Shown here: piece after piece, positions 21,780 through 33,180 of the stretch
Layout: each line of letters begins with the position of its first letter
Numbering within the stretch: the stretch's first letter is position 1
Origin: Malachius bipustulatus
Taxonomy: Eukaryota; Arthropoda; Insecta; Coleoptera; Melyridae
Assembly: GCA_910589415.1 (NCBI GenBank)
Contig: OU342639.1
Coordinates: 9,618,268 to 9,682,267 of the forward strand
Direction: 5' to 3'
DNA: 64,000 nucleotides
Notes under the pieces: generated by a model
What the model was told of the DNA's origin: nothing
Database searches by the model: none
The model's input: only the letters and a program-made list of their open reading frames with translations
Translations under genes and position numbers: made by a program

Positions 21780-22585
21780 GGAATTTTTACAAGTTTTGCT
21801 CTCACACCTATTTGTGACAGGTGTCTCAATTTTCTGTTCAATGGTTGTTTATTAATGATTACATTACTTGACAAGACTCGACTAGTGGACGTCTGATTGG
21901 TTTGAATGTCAAAAGGCTTTAAATTGCAAATACCTGGTCAAAAAAGCCACCTGTCACATTGAGCTGATATCATTGAACGTATCCGATGTGCAAGAAAACT
22001 TTTGGCGACTTACTACAGTTTACCACTTCTATACAGTACAGTTTGATTCAAACAACATTGCTAGATTATCATTATATGTGCTGGCTTTCACCTCTAGTAT
22101 TAAATGTTCTATGTGTGGAACTGTGGTCCAATGAAATTTCTTCCTTACAATGGCTGTATGTATCTTTAGGGGCTATGAGACCAAAATTAATATTAAGATT
22201 ACACTTGGGAAATTAATTTTTCAATATTTCTTCTGTTGAAGACGTTTGTTGTATTGCAGACTAAATGTTTGGAATAAACTCCAGTCGACCACAGTCTTGT
22301 AGCGTGGAACCTTTTACAAAGTCAAATCAACCTCTCTAGCCATATCACTAAACTGCTAAAAATTAATTGGCAAGTACAGCACAGGGTTCCTGGCTTGGAA
22401 GTAATTACTCTCACTAGCACTAACACTAGATGTCGAGGTGAAAGTCATGAACGTTAAAACACAAGCATGAGGAATAAAAGTGTATTGTAATGGCCATTAA
22501 TTATGTTGATGCGAAGCAAAATTGCAATAACAATAACTAGATGATGTTAAGATCGACATGGGGGACAGATTTATTTATCCCAGAG
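21780..22585. other. intergenic, nothing recognised
   Basis: I see no gene, RNA or structured repeat here. The open frame at 21986-22216 has no compositional or motif support. Confidence 0.5.
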
Positions 22586-23444
22586 TACCGGGTGGGCATC
22601 TAAGAATGAACAGCGGCCATATCTTGGGAAATATTGATCCTACAGTTTCAAAATGAAAATTTTCCAGACATAAGTGACTATGCGAAATGCAATGAAAATA
22701 TTTTCAAGATGGCCGCACTTCCGGAAATACCGGAAGTTGACACCTACTTCGTTATTTTAAAGGGAACACCCTTTATATTATTGTATTTTTAAATTGCCTG
22801 GCAAAATCGAATACAGGTGGTTTTCACAATTGGAATTTAAGTTGAGTAGTTTATGAGTTATAAACAAGTGAAAATCGCAATTTTCAATTTTCAAAGCATC
22901 TCACATTGAAAACGGCTCAAGATATTTAAAAACGGCTTACATGTCCCTATCTTAACTTTTTTCAAGGTATCCTACCATGTGGTTTAAATTTTTATACAGG
23001 GTGATGAAAATTAAAAGATTTTTCATCACCTTGTAGAAAAATCTAAACTACTTAATAGGATACCTTGTAAAAAGTTAAGATAGGGACATGTAAGCCGTTT
23101 TTAAATATCTTGAGCCGTTTTCAATGTGAGATGCTTTGAAAATTGAAAATTGCGATTTTCACTTGTTTATAACTCATAAACTACTCAACCTAAATTCCAA
23201 TTGTGAAAACCACCTGTATTCGATTTTGCCAGGCAATTTAAAAATACAATAATATAAAGGGTGTCCCCTTTAAAATAACGAAGTAGGTGTCAACTTCCGG
23301 TATTTCCGGAAGTGCGACCATCTTGAAAATATTTTCATTGCATTTCGCATAGTCACTTATGTCTGGAAAATTTTCATTTTGAAACTGTAGGATCAATATT
23401 TCCCAAGATATGGCCGCTGTTCATTCTTAGATGCCCACCCGGTA
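22586..23444. mobile_element. large foldback element, ~400-bp arms
   Basis: An 859-bp near-perfect palindrome. TACCGGGTGGGCATCTAAG at 22586 pairs with the complement ending at 23444, and the match continues to a centre near 23010. There the sequence TATACAGGGTGATGAAAA meets its own complement. It is non-coding. A transcript would fold into a several-hundred-bp hairpin. Part of the inner arm (GAGTTATAAACAAGTGAAAAT, then ACATGTCCCTA with TTAACTTTTT) recurs in the element at 47621-48463. Confidence 0.88.
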
Positions 23445-24666
23445 CATATAATATAAGTCTTACACCCGTATTCCAAAACAATTTTATCAACTCATGCAAT
23501 CAATTTATGTCCATCTTATTTTAATACATATAAGCTGTATGATAATATCTCCTATTTATATAAAAATTTCGGGAATACGGGAATTAGTGATAAATACTAG
23601 GAGAGACCTACGTCCAAGTGGACTGCAGAAGTCTGAATAAGAAAAATAGTATTTTTATGTTGATCGTGTTCTTTATTATTTTCTACTTTAATATTACTAC
23701 GTTTTCTTTCTTAGTTCATGAACTTATTGTTTAGTTTTATTTAATTTTGTTCTGGGTTGTGTTAATTTTTTATGTATAAGTAACTGCCTGATTATTAGGG
23801 TTATTTCATAAATTCCCTCTCATTTACTTTCAGGGTAGATTAAGAACCAAGGAAGTGTTAATAATTGTCCAGCAGTCTTACCTAAGATATATTAACAGCT
23901 CTTAATTATTATTAAACTATTATTTTTATATTTTTTCACAAACAAGTCATACTTTTTAAAATATCAAAGCAAAAGTATTTATAACTTTGACTGTTGGCAG
24001 ATTCGAGGAATAATAAATACTCCCCCCCCCCCCCCTTGCTTACCTTTATTAGGACTTTTAAAATATTTTCAAAAAATTACCTCAAGCCCAAGTTAACTAG
24101 AGTCGAAGCCCTTTTAGCAAAGATCCGATATCATATCAAAAAGCTCAGAATCTACCTCTGATTTTCGTGATAAAAAAATAGAATAATAAACTTGCTTTTA
24201 TTAGGTTGTTGACTTGAATTTTTATTGCTTTCTGTTTTCGATAACTGTGATCAAACTGCAATGGCAGATACTTTGGGTGTAAATAACACGACTCTTCTTT
24301 ATAAAAGACCAAAACTGATTCGTTTCTGATATACAGACTCTTGATACTCAAAAAATAAGTAATTATTGGAGGCACCTTCGTTGTCAGAGATATCGAATTT
24401 TAACTCCAGTTTTGTTTCGAGCTTCAACAACCTCTTTCTGAAGCAAAATTATATTATTTTCACTCAAAGAACTGTGCATTAAAGTTTGGCCAGAATTATC
24501 AGAGACCAGAATAATTATGTTTGTGTTATTTCTCAAATATACGGCGAGCATAAAAATTATTTGTTCATTTTTAATAGGCAGTAAGTAAATTATTTTATAT
24601 GAAAAAATAAGGAAAATTGAATCAAGTATAAGGTGTATATTTATCCTAAATAAGTGCAAATAATTT
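23445..24666. other. intergenic, AT-rich, includes a C homopolymer
   Basis: No gene recognised. A run of about 15 C residues occurs near 24022-24037; such runs are prone to assembly error. Confidence 0.5.
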
Positions 24667-25275
24667 TAAGGGGACTTGACTCATTCTAAGGAAAAAATTT
24701 CCCATTAATGTGTGTCCGAAAATACAACGTTTTTGAGATACACATGGTTAAAAAAAATGGTTGTAAAAAAATATTATTTTTCCAGTTTTTTTCAGATATC
24801 TCGAGAATCATATAAAATACAGAACTCAGCGCTCTTACAGATCTTTTCATCGATTTAACTAATTTTTTTCACATGCCAGTGGTGGAGATTTATGGATTTC
24901 GTGAATTTTTTTTTGTCTCTAATATCTACGACACTGGACAAATTGACATTTAAAAACGCATTTTAAACAGCCAATATTTTCTACACGAAAAAGGTGATGA
25001 CTATGACTCCTTATCATAATTGCCAACGTGAAGCGTTTTTATGAAAAACGGCCAATTACGTTGAAAAACTTGTTTTGGATGTTTCAAAACGCATGTCGGA
25101 AAATGACGGGCAAAAAACTTAAGCTCAATCCTAAAATCTCCGCCAGTGGCACGTGAAACAAAATGAATTGTTATTAAAAAACAAAAAATTGAAAAAATGT
25201 CTATTTGAAACCCTGTAACTCAAAAACTTTTCCTAATCTTTTTTCCTTAGAATGAGCCAATGAATCACCTCCTTA
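24667..25275. mobile_element. diverged foldback element
   Basis: AAGGGGACTTGACTCATTCT followed by AAGGAAAAAA at the left is matched in inverse by TTTTTTCCTTAGAATGAGCC at the right. Partial inverted similarity continues inward and the ends are imperfect. It looks like an older palindromic element of about 600 bp. Confidence 0.55.
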
Positions 25276-26605
25276 GGTAACTTTAAATTCTTGCCAGATA
25301 AATCTTTTAAGCACCTTGGTATTTCTCGATTTAATCCTAACACTCCACTCTTTGTGTGTATAACCTAAAAGGAAAGCATCTGGGGTAGTAGTATAAGGTG
25401 TTCTCATGACTGATGAGCCAACAATTGAACGATAATTTAGACGCTCACTGTAATTTGAAGTGTCAAGGAATCATTATCTTTCTGATCCTTCATTTTAATT
25501 AACTTTCGTTAAGTTATTAATGAAACGTAATTCTTTAGAATGCGTTTTTATTTGAGTATTATCTTTACTGTTTTTAAATGTCAAGCTGTAATAATCAGTT
25601 GGAATTCTGTGATTTATTTCAAAACTGTTGTTACTCTGTACCTACAAAGCTTTTTAAGTAGGAACAATGGTTGATTATTAGCTTTATTATAATAGGATTT
25701 TAAATAAAGTATCTACCTAGTGTGTATTACTTTGCATTTTTTTTTAACTTTCCTCGTGACCTATATTTTCGTAAAGGTTCCAGATTATCAATCAACACTT
25801 ATCTTGTGAAAATGTATTCATAAAGTGATTGAAGTCAAATAGAAATCAACCAAATGTTTTCGTTCAAGTGCAAAACTCTTTAATCTGTAGTTGTAAAACT
25901 TGTATTGAAGCTGAAAGAGGGATTAGCAATTTATTTAAATATTTAAGTGATTTTGAAGCATAAAATTTTTTAGAATCGAAGCTCTTCTAACTCCTTTAGT
26001 AAGTGAAATTTGATCAAATTACTTTTTTTTTTTTTAAACTACAACAGTTTTCATGTGTCGAAGTTTGTCGGTGAACTTCTAGGGGAGACCGGGGCACTTG
26101 TAACTTTTTTTTTACAAAATATCGAGTATTTTCAAAAAATAATTACTCAGTGTAAGAAAATATGATTTCAAAGCTGTAGTGAGCAATTATTATTCATTGA
26201 ATGCAACAAAGAGTTGTAATTATTTTTTAATAATTTTTCAAAAAGATCACAAAGTGACTAGTTTGACCCAGATATACGTAGCTAATTTGACATGTACATT
26301 ATGTACACAGGGAACATTAATTAGTTTTATGGAATTGCTAGTTTTGTTACCAGACCTGCGAGCAGGCAACTTAACTTACCTCTGCTGGTATTTACCATGT
26401 TTGCGATTTTTTACAATGTAAATAGTTTTCTGGTTAAATAAATAAAAAACAATATATAAATAAACTGATTTACTTCGTAATTTAATTATTGATGAGTAAT
26501 AAAACTAAACTAAACATATAAATTAACATTGAAACAATGAACTATTGAACAACAAACTATTTTACTATTTTAAACTATATACGGAACAAAATTAAATTTA
26601 ATTGA
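25276..26605. other. intergenic, nothing recognised
   Basis: AT-rich sequence with several short open frames that have no support. An AATAAA cluster near 26440 is on the + strand and is not linked to a gene I can identify. Confidence 0.45.
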
Positions 26606-26971
26606 TTATTTCTTATTTCCTTTGCCAGGGGTCGGATCTTCGTCCGTCGAACTGCTATTGTCGCTTTTTAACCTAAGGTGTGATAAGCCCAAACCTGGCA
26701 GGCCCGTACTTGTGCTGGGCATCGGGGTTGTGTTGTTGGTTGAAGCCCCATCTTCGGAGCTCAAAGAGCCGGCTCTACTCGCTCTCTGTTTCTTGTAGCC
26801 GGTATCCGAAGAGCTCCTAGACGCGGGCGAGCTGGGAGAGCTGCTTTCATCATTGCGCTCTCTCCACCGCCTATAGGTGGTCCCGCTCCGACTCGGTCTC
26901 ATCTTTGCCAGTCTTCTCGACCGACGAAGATTACCAGCAGAGGTTTTTGGCCTTCTGAGGAAATCAGGTAC
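26606..26971 (-). CDS. 3' exon of the unrecognised gene, Arg/Ser-rich
   Basis: 121 codons after an AG acceptor at 26972-26973. GC-rich against AT-rich surroundings, with a proline/serine-rich, acidic-patch C-terminus (SSSTDEDPTPGKGNKK). No domain recognised. The upstream residues in the same frame (MLILIQQ) belong to the intron. Confidence 0.55.
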   Translation of the reverse strand, partial: VPDFLRRPKTSAGNLRRSRRLAKMRPSRSGTTYRRWRERNDESSSPSSPASRSSSDTGYKKQRASRAGSLSSEDGASTNNTTPMPSTSTGLPGLGLSHLRLKSDNSSSTDEDPTPGKGNKK

Positions 26972-29822
26972 CTGTTGAATCAAAATTAACATTAATCTTA
27001 TTTGTTACCACAGAATAAGATGTTTCGAAAGGAAATCTGAAACAACGTATTACATTTAATCGTATTTTCAAAGCCTGAATTCCTAGAAGCCTTGAGCGTG
27101 AACAATTACATTTACAAAGATGGGATAGAATAGAGCCTGTCGGTGCAAAAAGTTGACTCAAAAGCCGTCTGCATTATCTTTGTAAACCGAAAAATCCGTG
27201 AGAATTTACAAGTTTATCCCTTTCATAAGGACACACACAAGATTTGAGAACTTGTCAGTGCTCATACTTATATCCCTCGACACCGTAACGAGACGTCATT
27301 AATTAAGAGAACGGCATGATCAGTGCCCCCGATAATTGGATCGGTGCATGCGAGATTCGAAAAGACACGATCGCGTAGTGAGGTTCAAAATGGGAAAAGC
27401 TTCCTCCCATTAAAACGAACCGGGGGGTGGGACTACTGCTCTTTCCCCCTCTGAGTGATGGGGGAGTCGAACCTCGGCCATCGCAGGGGGATCTTGAGAC
27501 AAAATTCAAGGAAAATGATGGACAAAACGAGTTTCTGGGAGTAATATGATTAGGAATACGTGAAATTGTAAACTCGGAAAAAAAAGGATTAACATACCTG
27601 TCGGGGAATAATTGATAAAAGCAGCAAGCGGTATCATCGAATGTTATTAGGATTGTCATACTAATAATTGAAGTAAACGCATTGATGATTATTAAAACAC
27701 GACAATAAAACATGTTTTTAAGTTTTTATTTTACTAAATGTGGTTCAATTAATTCTGAAAACGGCAAATTAACCAGTCCCTTGGAGCAATCAGCTACATA
27801 CACAAAAATGTAGTTTCACTAGGATGAAGCTCCTCCACACGCAGCTTCTCCAGTTCGGGAGTTTAAAAGATACTTATCCTGAGAGATGGATAGGGCGGGG
27901 AGGAACCATGCTGTGGTCGCCCCGCTCTCTAGATTTCAACCAGTTAGTTTTTGCCATAGACACTTCATGGTTTATCTAAGAGAGCACCGAAACGTGCAAG
28001 AACTTCTTCAACCGATTGAGACAAATTCGAAATAACGAACGCGCTTTTAAGGCGACGGAGATAAAAATTTTAAAACACTTGACACTGTCCAATGTTATAC
28101 CTATAAATAAATAAATAAATAAAATAAATATAAATAAATATTCCTACCTATCAGAATATGGTAGGAAGAAATTTCAGAATTTGTTGAAGCGCACATTTAA
28201 TGAAATTAAAACCTTTAATGGCATGTCGTCCTGTTTAATTATTATCCTTAGGTACTCTAAAAAAAAGTGTAATTGAAACCCAATTCACATATGCATTATT
28301 GTTGACAACAATTTGTTGTTCATATTACCTGTAGGAATCGATAGCTTTGGACGATAATGAAAATTGAACATTATCAACTAACTTTGGAAAATTTTGATTT
28401 TGAGTGCGGGCACAATCTAATAAACGTGACATTAGGCAGGGAGGGCACGAAACGTAAAAGTTTTTCTGAATAATGTTCACGTTGTCTGTGCGTTAATTTT
28501 TATTTATGTTCACTTGATTATCACGATGATTTTTGTAAGAGCATTCATCGAAATCGAAGGAAAATGGTCTACAACTCTTGAAAGATGTAAAGAGCAATTA
28601 TTTGAAAATAACAACTGCAAGAATGAGACGTTATTCCAATCCGTTATACTGTAGGAGTAATTTTAAAAGTGTCAGAAGTTCGAATAAAATGAAAATGTGT
28701 AATTCGGAAACCGTAAATGGTACCTAATACTGCTTTTTAGCTTTCCAAAACATCCCTCTATTACCCCCACTACATGTTGTCTGCTCGCGACCGGCTGACT
28801 ACTCTCAGCGTTGCCACATGCTGTTCCTTTTACTACGTTCTGCAGACAAAATCTCGGCCAAACGTCCTTAATTCCCACGGGTTCGCTTCGCTCCCCGCCC
28901 GCTTAGATCATTCTATCTCTATCACAGCTGCACATCTGGTCAAGGAAAATGCAACTCGTCTGTTTACGTATACGTATTACGTAGGTATTGTAAATAAAAA
29001 TATTACTACTCGGCCCGGCCGGCATTCTCGTTACAATTAATTATTATTGAGACGATAACGCTCAGGTCTTTTGTCAGGGTAGGTTTTTTTTTTCATTTTA
29101 CGGACATTTGAAGGAAAAAACCCTACTCTGACCGAAGACCTGACTTACTGCAGCAAATACTTAAGTGTTTTAAAATATTATTTGTAACGAGTTGCTGTGA
29201 GCGACGCGAGTGGAAAAAGTGGAATGGGCTGGTAAGGGGAATCATTGGAAAGCTAAAAAGCAGTATTACCCCCGTAAATAATCGGACCACTGCTGCAAAT
29301 TACCCACTTCCTACATCACTTCTTGGTTTCGTTTGATCCATGACTTTGCGGGACAGTTTGCGTAAGACATAATAAGCCATTTAGGCACTGCATTAATACG
29401 TAACATCCGATGTCAATATTATAAAAAACGAATAAACACAAATAGCTGCGCGATATAAATATTAACGAAATCTGTTTATAAATACCCTGCGAAGTACGTC
29501 TTCGTCAGATGACTTGCAATTCTTGTCATTGATTTTTTTCGGTAAATTCCACCCAGTAGCCCCTGCTTTGTTCCATGCATCGGGAGCCTGTCTCATCTGT
29601 CTGAGTTCCAGCTCTAACTCAATGTGCTTCAAGTAGTCCATCATCGGGCTGGCATCATAATCGGGATCCATTTCCAACGTTTCCATGATTAGCCTAAAAG
29701 TTTCAACGAAAGTGTCTTCAACGACTGCAAAAATTTTAATGAGAATAATTTATAAACACTTACAGTTGATGCTCTTCATATAAATGCTCAAGTTCCAACA
29801 ATGTCAAGTGTCCTAATTCCAT
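26606..29822 (-). CDS. unrecognised small protein gene, three exons proposed
   Basis: I do not recognise this protein. Three - strand exons join in phase: 29822-29764 (start codon; MELGHLTLLELEHLYEEHQ), 29693-29486 (after CTTTTAG; Leu/Glu/Met-rich helical segment, MDYLKHIELELELRQM) and 26971-26606 (after CAACAG; Arg/Ser-rich, NLRRSRRLAKMRPSRSG, then Ser/Thr-rich to a TAA). The product would be about 210 residues: helical at the N-terminus and basic/serine-rich at the C-terminus, as in many nuclear or spindle-associated proteins. The middle exon's donor (AGG|GTATTT) is weak. If unused, that exon ends at its own stop (29462) as an alternative terminal exon. Higher GC and regular codon use than the flanks support the last exon. 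Confidence 0.5.
28105..28142. repeat. (AAAT)n microsatellite
   Basis: A run of AAATA/AAAT units within the proposed 2.5-kb intron of the unrecognised gene. Confidence 0.7.
28725..29268. mobile_element. TIR element with internal hairpin
   Basis: TAATACTGCTTTTTAGCTTT at the left is repeated inverted at 29245-29268. Inside is a hairpin (about 29063-29152) built on CAGGTCTT..GTCAGGGTAGG and its complement. A CTCTCAGCGTTGCCACAT segment is shared, in the same relative place, with the element at 32189-32916, so the two are related. No transposase is present. Confidence 0.65.
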
Positions 29823-30179
29823 TTTATCTTCCACTATCTATTGGATATGGCTCGGGAACACCTTGAAAAAATAAGACCACGAGTAAAAATTTAAGTCAAC
29901 CGATTACCAAGTAATTTAAAGAGTAGCTCCCCTGCATAACGGTGCTTATTATACCAAAGGTGAATCTTTTCCCCAATTTATTACCTGCTTTTTTCAGAAA
30001 TACAGATTCAGTGTCAATGAGAATGGCTGAATGAGGTATGGTCAAATCTAATAAACAATAAAATGAAGTGTCATATTATTCCGATCCCGACCGCATTTTG
30101 TTATTTTGTGCTCCGAGTATATGAACACGGCCTTCTATGTTATAAATTATAATTCTTAAACCTACCTCCGTCTTGTTTT

Positions 30180-30240
30180 CAAATCCGCCCGCCAGTTCCC
30201 GCTTCCTGTTAATAAAATAAACGGTCGGAGAACGCGTGCG
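30180..30240 (-). other. possible 5' UTR exon of the unrecognised gene
   Basis: On the - strand, AACAAGACGGAG is followed by GTAGGT, a good donor. A matching acceptor (TTTTTTCAAG) lies at about 29865, just upstream of the proposed start codon. This would place the transcription start near or above 30240, in GC-richer sequence. Confidence 0.3.
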
Positions 30241-31829
30241 AATTCTACAATAATTAACTATTTGAAGGACTTTTGAAATTTTAAATCTAGACCACAGGGC
30301 ACGATTATAAGAAAACGCTGAAAATATTCGTTTAATATTTTGAATTTAATTTACTGCCCGACGCCTTTGTAACTTTCAAAGATATCGCACGCAGATCGAT
30401 TGACGTTTCACCGTTAATATCTATGGTCACGTCATATTTCGATTTCGACCACAGAACAATTTCGGCTGCGCTCAAGAACGTACGCATGCGTTGCCAACTC
30501 GCCCGCCAGGTCAGTCAACAGAATAATTAATAAAACAATTCTGCGGCCAGGCCAGTCGATAGTATAGTCACTCAATCAATGTCGGTATAGCAGAGAAGTT
30601 GTCTGATGATAACTCTTTGACAGCGTGGGGGTATTACGTCATCAGCGTATTTGTTTTTTCTCTCGATGTTTAAAAAATGCCTGGTGGAAATATTTGTAGC
30701 GTTGTTTCTTTAAAATTAATTCAAAAAGGTTAAAAATTCTTCTGGCGGAAGCTTAATATTCTTCACGTATCCTAAATAAATATGCGAAAATCCGTCAAGA
30801 CTGAGAAAGAGTATCGCCGATATGACAAAATGGAATTCAAATAGCAAGAGAATCTGTACATCTGAAACCTGATTAACCTTTACAAATTCACATTCATTTT
30901 TTATGTTAACAGCAGTGAAAGTGTTTTATTTCACCACAATGAGTACGTAAACAATGACATCAAATAAAACACAGCTTCACAAATTATCAAAGTCTACCAA
31001 AACAGTGCAGTGCGTTGCTAGAAAACGCTTTTGATAGGTACCTATACCTACCTATATTATACCTGATACCAGTAACTTTTTGGAACATTCAATAATTTTA
31101 AATATTAGATCTTTTTCAAATATTTTCATTGCGTTAAGTTTTAGGTACTGGTATTAATTGAAGTAGTATTGTAGAAATGATAGCAATTTTTTTAGTTTAA
31201 CTTAAAACTTACAGTCATGATCAGTGATCACTCAGCTGTAATAAATTATAACTTTTTAACACAAAAAAGGTAGGTATTCATTCTCAATCAAAACAAATTA
31301 ATGTATTGCACTTTTAATATAAGCATCATTACTTACTGTTGTAATTCTTCAGCTTGGTCTCTTCTCAAATAAAACAAAACTGCAACTACCACTTACTGTT
31401 ACTTTTGGCTTCCAAATTACAAACAATTAAGATTCTGTTAAGTTCCACGTTGTCAAAAATGTGTGACGTGTCGCGTTTCTGTGACACGTCACGTGCGACA
31501 AGAGAGCGTCCTTTTCGTAAATCCATAGAAAACTTAGCTGAAAGTAGTGATCTCCATCCGTATCCAGTTGAAGGAAGAAGAATAAAATATAAAATAACCT
31601 AAAAAACAAAACAGTGGATTGAGGGGTGAAAATTTTTTAAATCTGAGGAAAAGCAAACAAAAAATGAAAAAAAATTATTAATAAAAACATTGTGAAATTC
31701 ACATAATTAATTGCTAATTAAAATCAATCATTAATGAATTATGAGACAGACTACTTACAGACCAAGAAATACTAGAATAAGCTTGCTGTGTTCCATCATC
31801 TGTTCAGGGTAGAAGTTATCTAATAAGAG
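30241..31829. other. intergenic region between two divergent gene starts
   Basis: No coding sequence supported. It lies between the start of the proposed - strand gene and Arp8 exon 1, so it may hold both promoters. At 31459-31497 a GTGACGTGTC/GACACGTCAC inverted pair includes CRE-like TGACGT and an E-box CACGTG. Confidence 0.4.
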
Positions 31830-32188
31830 ATGCCTCCTTACCCAGAAACACCACCAGAAGTAAGATAAATACTTTAAATATTAATTCCTTATAGTATTTA
31901 CAGTGTGGTATTTATTATTTGTGACTGTGCTTTTCTATTCATTTGGGTTTTTTTAACCTAAACACTCCTTATCTCTGAGGCGGAAAGACTACTTCATTAT
32001 TTGGAATCCAGCGTAACATGAAGAATAAATTATGTTTTCTAGAATAATTCGTTTTAGGGGTATCATAGTTCTGCCTTTTCAGGAAAAATAACACTTGAAC
32101 CTGGCTATAAACTTGATTTAGTCGATTTAACATAGGACATAGGTCAAGTTTTGTCAACAAAATTAGATTGAAAAAACATCAAAAAAAC

Positions 32189-32916
32189 GGTAAGGTTGGG
32201 TTTACGCGTCATCATTTACCCAACGGTATATGCCCTCTACTGTCTCCGCTCGTGTAGCGATGAAATCTTCTCAGCTTTGCCACATACAAGCCGTTCTCCC
32301 ACGTTTTCCAGATAATCTCTACTGGTTAGACGATAGACGCTTCTGCTTCTCTCTTATGAGTTTTCTCCGCTATGTAATCCGGCCGGTACTCTCTTTGTTT
32401 ACTACTATTTCTAAGAATATTATAAAGAATGGAAATGTTCTAATGATATAAAAACTTGATGGTAATGTTGCTGATTGACACCCCGAGTTCCCCTACACTA
32501 GCTCCCCTCTACTAAGTCAGGTGTCTTTAGTCAGGTTAGTTTGTTTTCTTCTGAAATGAAAGAAGAAAACGAAAATATAGAAGATAAAGAAAAAGCCGTA
32601 GGGGCCGTAAATTTTAAGGAAAAAAAACCTGACCTGACCAAAGACACCTGACTTAGTTTTTCATTATTACATAATTTTAATTTGGAAAATTTTATTCTTG
32701 AATTGAAATTATGTTCCTACATATTTTCAATTCCGAAGCGAGCAAGGTAACCAAACGACCACACTGCGGCTGGGAACGGAGGCGTGAATAACATACGGCA
32801 ACGCTGAGAGGATTTCAGAGAACGGAGACAGAGCGGAGCGGAGACAGAGCTGAGCGGAGACAGTGGCAGGCATCTACCGTTGGGTAACTGATGACGTGTA
32901 AACGCAACCTTACCGA
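32189..32916. mobile_element. 728-bp TIR element with internal hairpin, in Arp8 intron 1
   Basis: The ends CGGTAAGGTTGGGTTTACGC and complement pair over about 47 bp, and then more loosely over another 100 bp (GTCTCCGCTC, CTCAGCTTTGCCACAT). A separate hairpin at 32516-32656 has arms TAAGTCAGGTGTCTTTAGTC or complement. There is no transposase. Confidence 0.75.
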
Positions 32917-33180
32917 AACCACTATGTATGTTCATAAATTTGTAAATAATTAAGTAGCAGAGTTGGCAGTCCATACATTTCTTGAGGTCCAGCGTGAAGA
33001 TGTATAGGTTAAGCTGATGTACCAAAGAAATTTTTACACACGTTTCTTTAGAAACATTCTTTTTTTTTTTATTTTTTATTTTTATAATAGTCAACGGGTA
33101 AATACCCTTTATACAATATGTAGTTTAAGTTTAATACATTAGTACACAGTTTGAATACAGTTGGTAATCATAACAAATGT

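Noticed and set aside
24022..24037. Run of about 15 C residues
   Set aside because: A homopolymer with no other structure; could be a sequencing artefact.
27303..27713. 136-codon - strand open frame
   Set aside because: No domain, start context or splice support, and the composition is not protein-like. It lies in the proposed intron of the unrecognised gene.
28774..29040. 88-codon + strand frame (and its - strand neighbour)
   Set aside because: It falls inside a TIR element and has no recognisable motif.
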